NCBI GenBank assembly: GCA_035650075.1
Contig: DASRII010000168.1
Location: forward strand, 1-64,000
Direction of reading: 5' to 3'
Length of the DNA stretch: 64,000 bases
Origin: DASSUC01 sp035650075
GTDB lineage: Bacteria > Actinomycetota > Actinomycetes > Mycobacteriales > Micromonosporaceae
Part shown: one piece after another, positions 62,808 to 64,000 of the stretch
How positions within the stretch are numbered: position 1 is the first letter of the stretch
How the letters are laid out: the number at the start of each line of letters is the position of its first letter
The notes under the pieces: generated by a model
Databases searched by the model: none
What the model saw: the letters and a program-made list of their open reading frames with translations, nothing else
Told to the model about the DNA's origin: nothing
Position numbers and translations under genes: made by a program

Positions 62808-63639
62808 GGAACAGCACGGTAGTCCCCGGCCGCGCCTGCGCGAGTGACGGCAGATCGGCCGCGTCCACGACCCCGATCACCGGGTAACCGCCGGTCGTCG
62901 GGTGGTCGGCGAGAAACACCAGCGGTTGCCCGTCCGGCGGCACCTGCACCGCGCCCAGCACGATGCCCTCGGACGGCAGTTCGCCGGCGATCGAGCGGGG
63001 CAGGGCCGCGCCGGCCAGTCGCGCTCCGATCCGGTTGCTCATCGGGTTGACCGTGTACCGCGCGCCGCACAGCGCCTCCACGGCCGCCGGCGTGAACCAG
63101 TCCGACCGCGGCCCGAGCCGCACCCGCAACGACACAGGCCCGCCCGAAGGAGGGTCGGAAGACTCCACGGTGGACGATCCTGCCGCAACGCCCAAGGGCA
63201 ACACCATACCGTCGACAAGCGGTAAGGGCCCCAACCCCGACAGGACGTCCGTCGACCGGCTACCGAGTACCGGCGGTACGGCGATCCCACCGTTCACTGC
63301 CAGATAACTGCGCACGCCGCGACGCGCGCGCCCGACGGACAGCACCGACCCGGCCGGCACCGAAACCGGCGATCCGAAGCCGACGGCGACACCGTCCACA
63401 GTGATATCCCCGACTGCCCCGGTCACCGCCACGGTCCGCGCAGACCGCAGCCGCAGGACGCACCCCGTCAGCGTGATCTCCAGACCCGCGGCGAACGGCG
63501 GATTGCCCACGAGCCGGTTCGCCAGCCGCAGCGCCGGCGCGTCGAGGGCTCCCGAACGCGGTACCCCGAGGTGCGCCCACCCCGGCCGGCCCAGATCCTG
63601 GACGGTCGTGAGCGCGCCGGCGCGGATCACCTCTAGCAC
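62791..63639 (-). CDS. pxpC: 5-oxoprolinase subunit C (biotin-dependent carboxyltransferase-like), 282 aa
   Basis: AHS2-type domain. Landmarks: TTVQDLGRPGWAHLGVPRSG (about 11-30), DAPALRLANRLVGNPP, NGGIAVPPVLGSRSTD (about 115-130), SNRIGARLAG and PSEGIVLGAVQVPPDGQP, then DHPTTGGYPVIG. Works in complex with PxpB. Overlaps pxpB by 7 bases and pxpA by 17, so all three are co-translated. Slightly shorter than many PxpC (about 300-330) but complete in motifs. Confidence 0.94.
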   Translation of the reverse strand: MLEVIRAGALTTVQDLGRPGWAHLGVPRSGALDAPALRLANRLVGNPPFAAGLEITLTGCVLRLRSARTVAVTGAVGDITVDGVAVGFGSPVSVPAGSVLSVGRARRGVRSYLAVNGGIAVPPVLGSRSTDVLSGLGPLPLVDGMVLPLGVAAGSSTVESSDPPSGGPVSLRVRLGPRSDWFTPAAVEALCGARYTVNPMSNRIGARLAGAALPRSIAGELPSEGIVLGAVQVPPDGQPLVFLADHPTTGGYPVIGVVDAADLPSLAQARPGTTVLFHGPQQ

Positions 63640-64000
63640 ACGAACCGCACTCGGGTCCCCGGCGTCAAGAGCGCCGGTGGGTCACTGTCCACATCGAACA
63701 GTGTGACGTCGGTGTGCCCAACGATCCGCCAACCGCCGGGCGAGGCGGTCGGGTAGATGCCGGCGTACTCCCCCGCTACTGCGACGCTGCCCGCCGGCAC
63801 GCGCGGTCGCGGCGTCTCGAGCCGGGGCACGGCCAACGAAGACGGCAGTCCGGTCAGGTATGCGAACCCCGGTGCGAAGCCGCAGAACGCCACCCGAAAC
63901 TCGATGCCCCCGAGGACGTCCGGGACAGAAGAACCCCAGAGCGAAGCGACGAAGGACACATCCGGACCTCCGTACCGGATGGGAATCTCCACCAGCCGGC
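63633..64000 (-). CDS. pxpB: 5-oxoprolinase subunit B, C-terminal part (cut by the right edge)
   Basis: AHS1-type domain; the visible ~121 residues start inside the protein at RLVEIPIRYGGPDV and contain EFRVAFCGFAPGFAYLTGLP (about the last 90), LETPRPRVPAGSVAVAGEYAG and YPTASPGGWRIVGHTD, the diagnostic C-terminal block. The frame is open to base 64000, so the gene starts outside the window; the GTG at 63992 is internal. First gene of pxpBCA. Confidence 0.93.
   Translation of the reverse strand, partial: RLVEIPIRYGGPDVSFVASLWGSSVPDVLGGIEFRVAFCGFAPGFAYLTGLPSSLAVPRLETPRPRVPAGSVAVAGEYAGIYPTASPGGWRIVGHTDVTLFDVDSDPPALLTPGTRVRFVC

Overview
The window comes from a high-GC, GTG-start-rich actinomycete. 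Several features fit this: a dnaK-grpE-dnaJ-hspR operon with HAIR operators, a SARP/AfsR-type regulator, DUF1707, DUF2617 and DUF4247 proteins, an MT0933-like antitoxin, an LppU-type lipoprotein-like protein and many short gene overlaps. Family Micromonosporaceae is my best guess, from gene content and repeat style; it is not proven. I see no rRNA, tRNA, CRISPR array, phage integrase or insertion sequence.

Layout. 1-10.2 kb: housekeeping and envelope genes (class II fructose-bisphosphate aldolase, Memo-like and radical-SAM AmmeMemoRadiSam proteins flanking a secreted seven-repeat protein, DedA, a VWA/solute-binding fusion) and a decayed DUF559-type gene. 10.2-12.8 kb: class II aldolase, ArsR regulator, pyrE, an SDR. 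12.8-17.7 kb: a compact minus-strand operon DUF4178 - DUF2617 - DUF4247 - DUF350 - membrane protein - membrane spermidine-synthase-like protein. 17.7-19.5 kb: small proteins and a VapBC-like pair with a third coupled gene. 19.5-30 kb: heat-shock block, with clpB and the dnaK operon both carrying HspR (HAIR) sites. 30-35.9 kb: twin membrane-associated GTPases, a DoxX-size membrane protein, a conserved unknown and CorA. 41.2-45.3 kb: 2-oxoacid dehydrogenase E1 alpha, E1 beta, E2. 45.4-51 kb: Pro-rich membrane protein, thioredoxin/NHL protein, SARP regulator. 51.1-61.5 kb: a secreted LamG protein, a 2140-residue RHS polymorphic toxin and a small membrane protein that may be its immunity protein. 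61.6-64 kb: 5-oxoprolinase pxpBCA, cut by the right edge.

The most interesting part is 35.9-40.6 kb. A two-gene unit encodes a SLATT-like DUF4231 two-helix membrane protein and a TIR domain fused to a right-handed beta-helix with very recently duplicated rungs. It converges, with zero bases between, on an operon for an SPFH/band-7 protein and a divergent NAD-kinase-fold protein. That operon is divergently transcribed from an NrtR-like Nudix/winged-helix gene. Two direct copies of a TCGTCAC-G-GTGACGA-type operator sit exactly on the -35 and -10 of the SPFH promoter. TIR enzymes cleave NAD, NAD kinases consume it and NrtR senses its derivatives, so the locus looks NAD-centred; that link is inference.

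At the DNA level there are two 61-bp palindromic repeat elements of one family. One is intergenic; the other sits in frame inside the E2 interdomain linker and codes for protein. A 72-bp palindrome of a different family lies at 2.9 kb. An over-represented 11-mer palindrome TCCACWGTGGA occurs inside genes.
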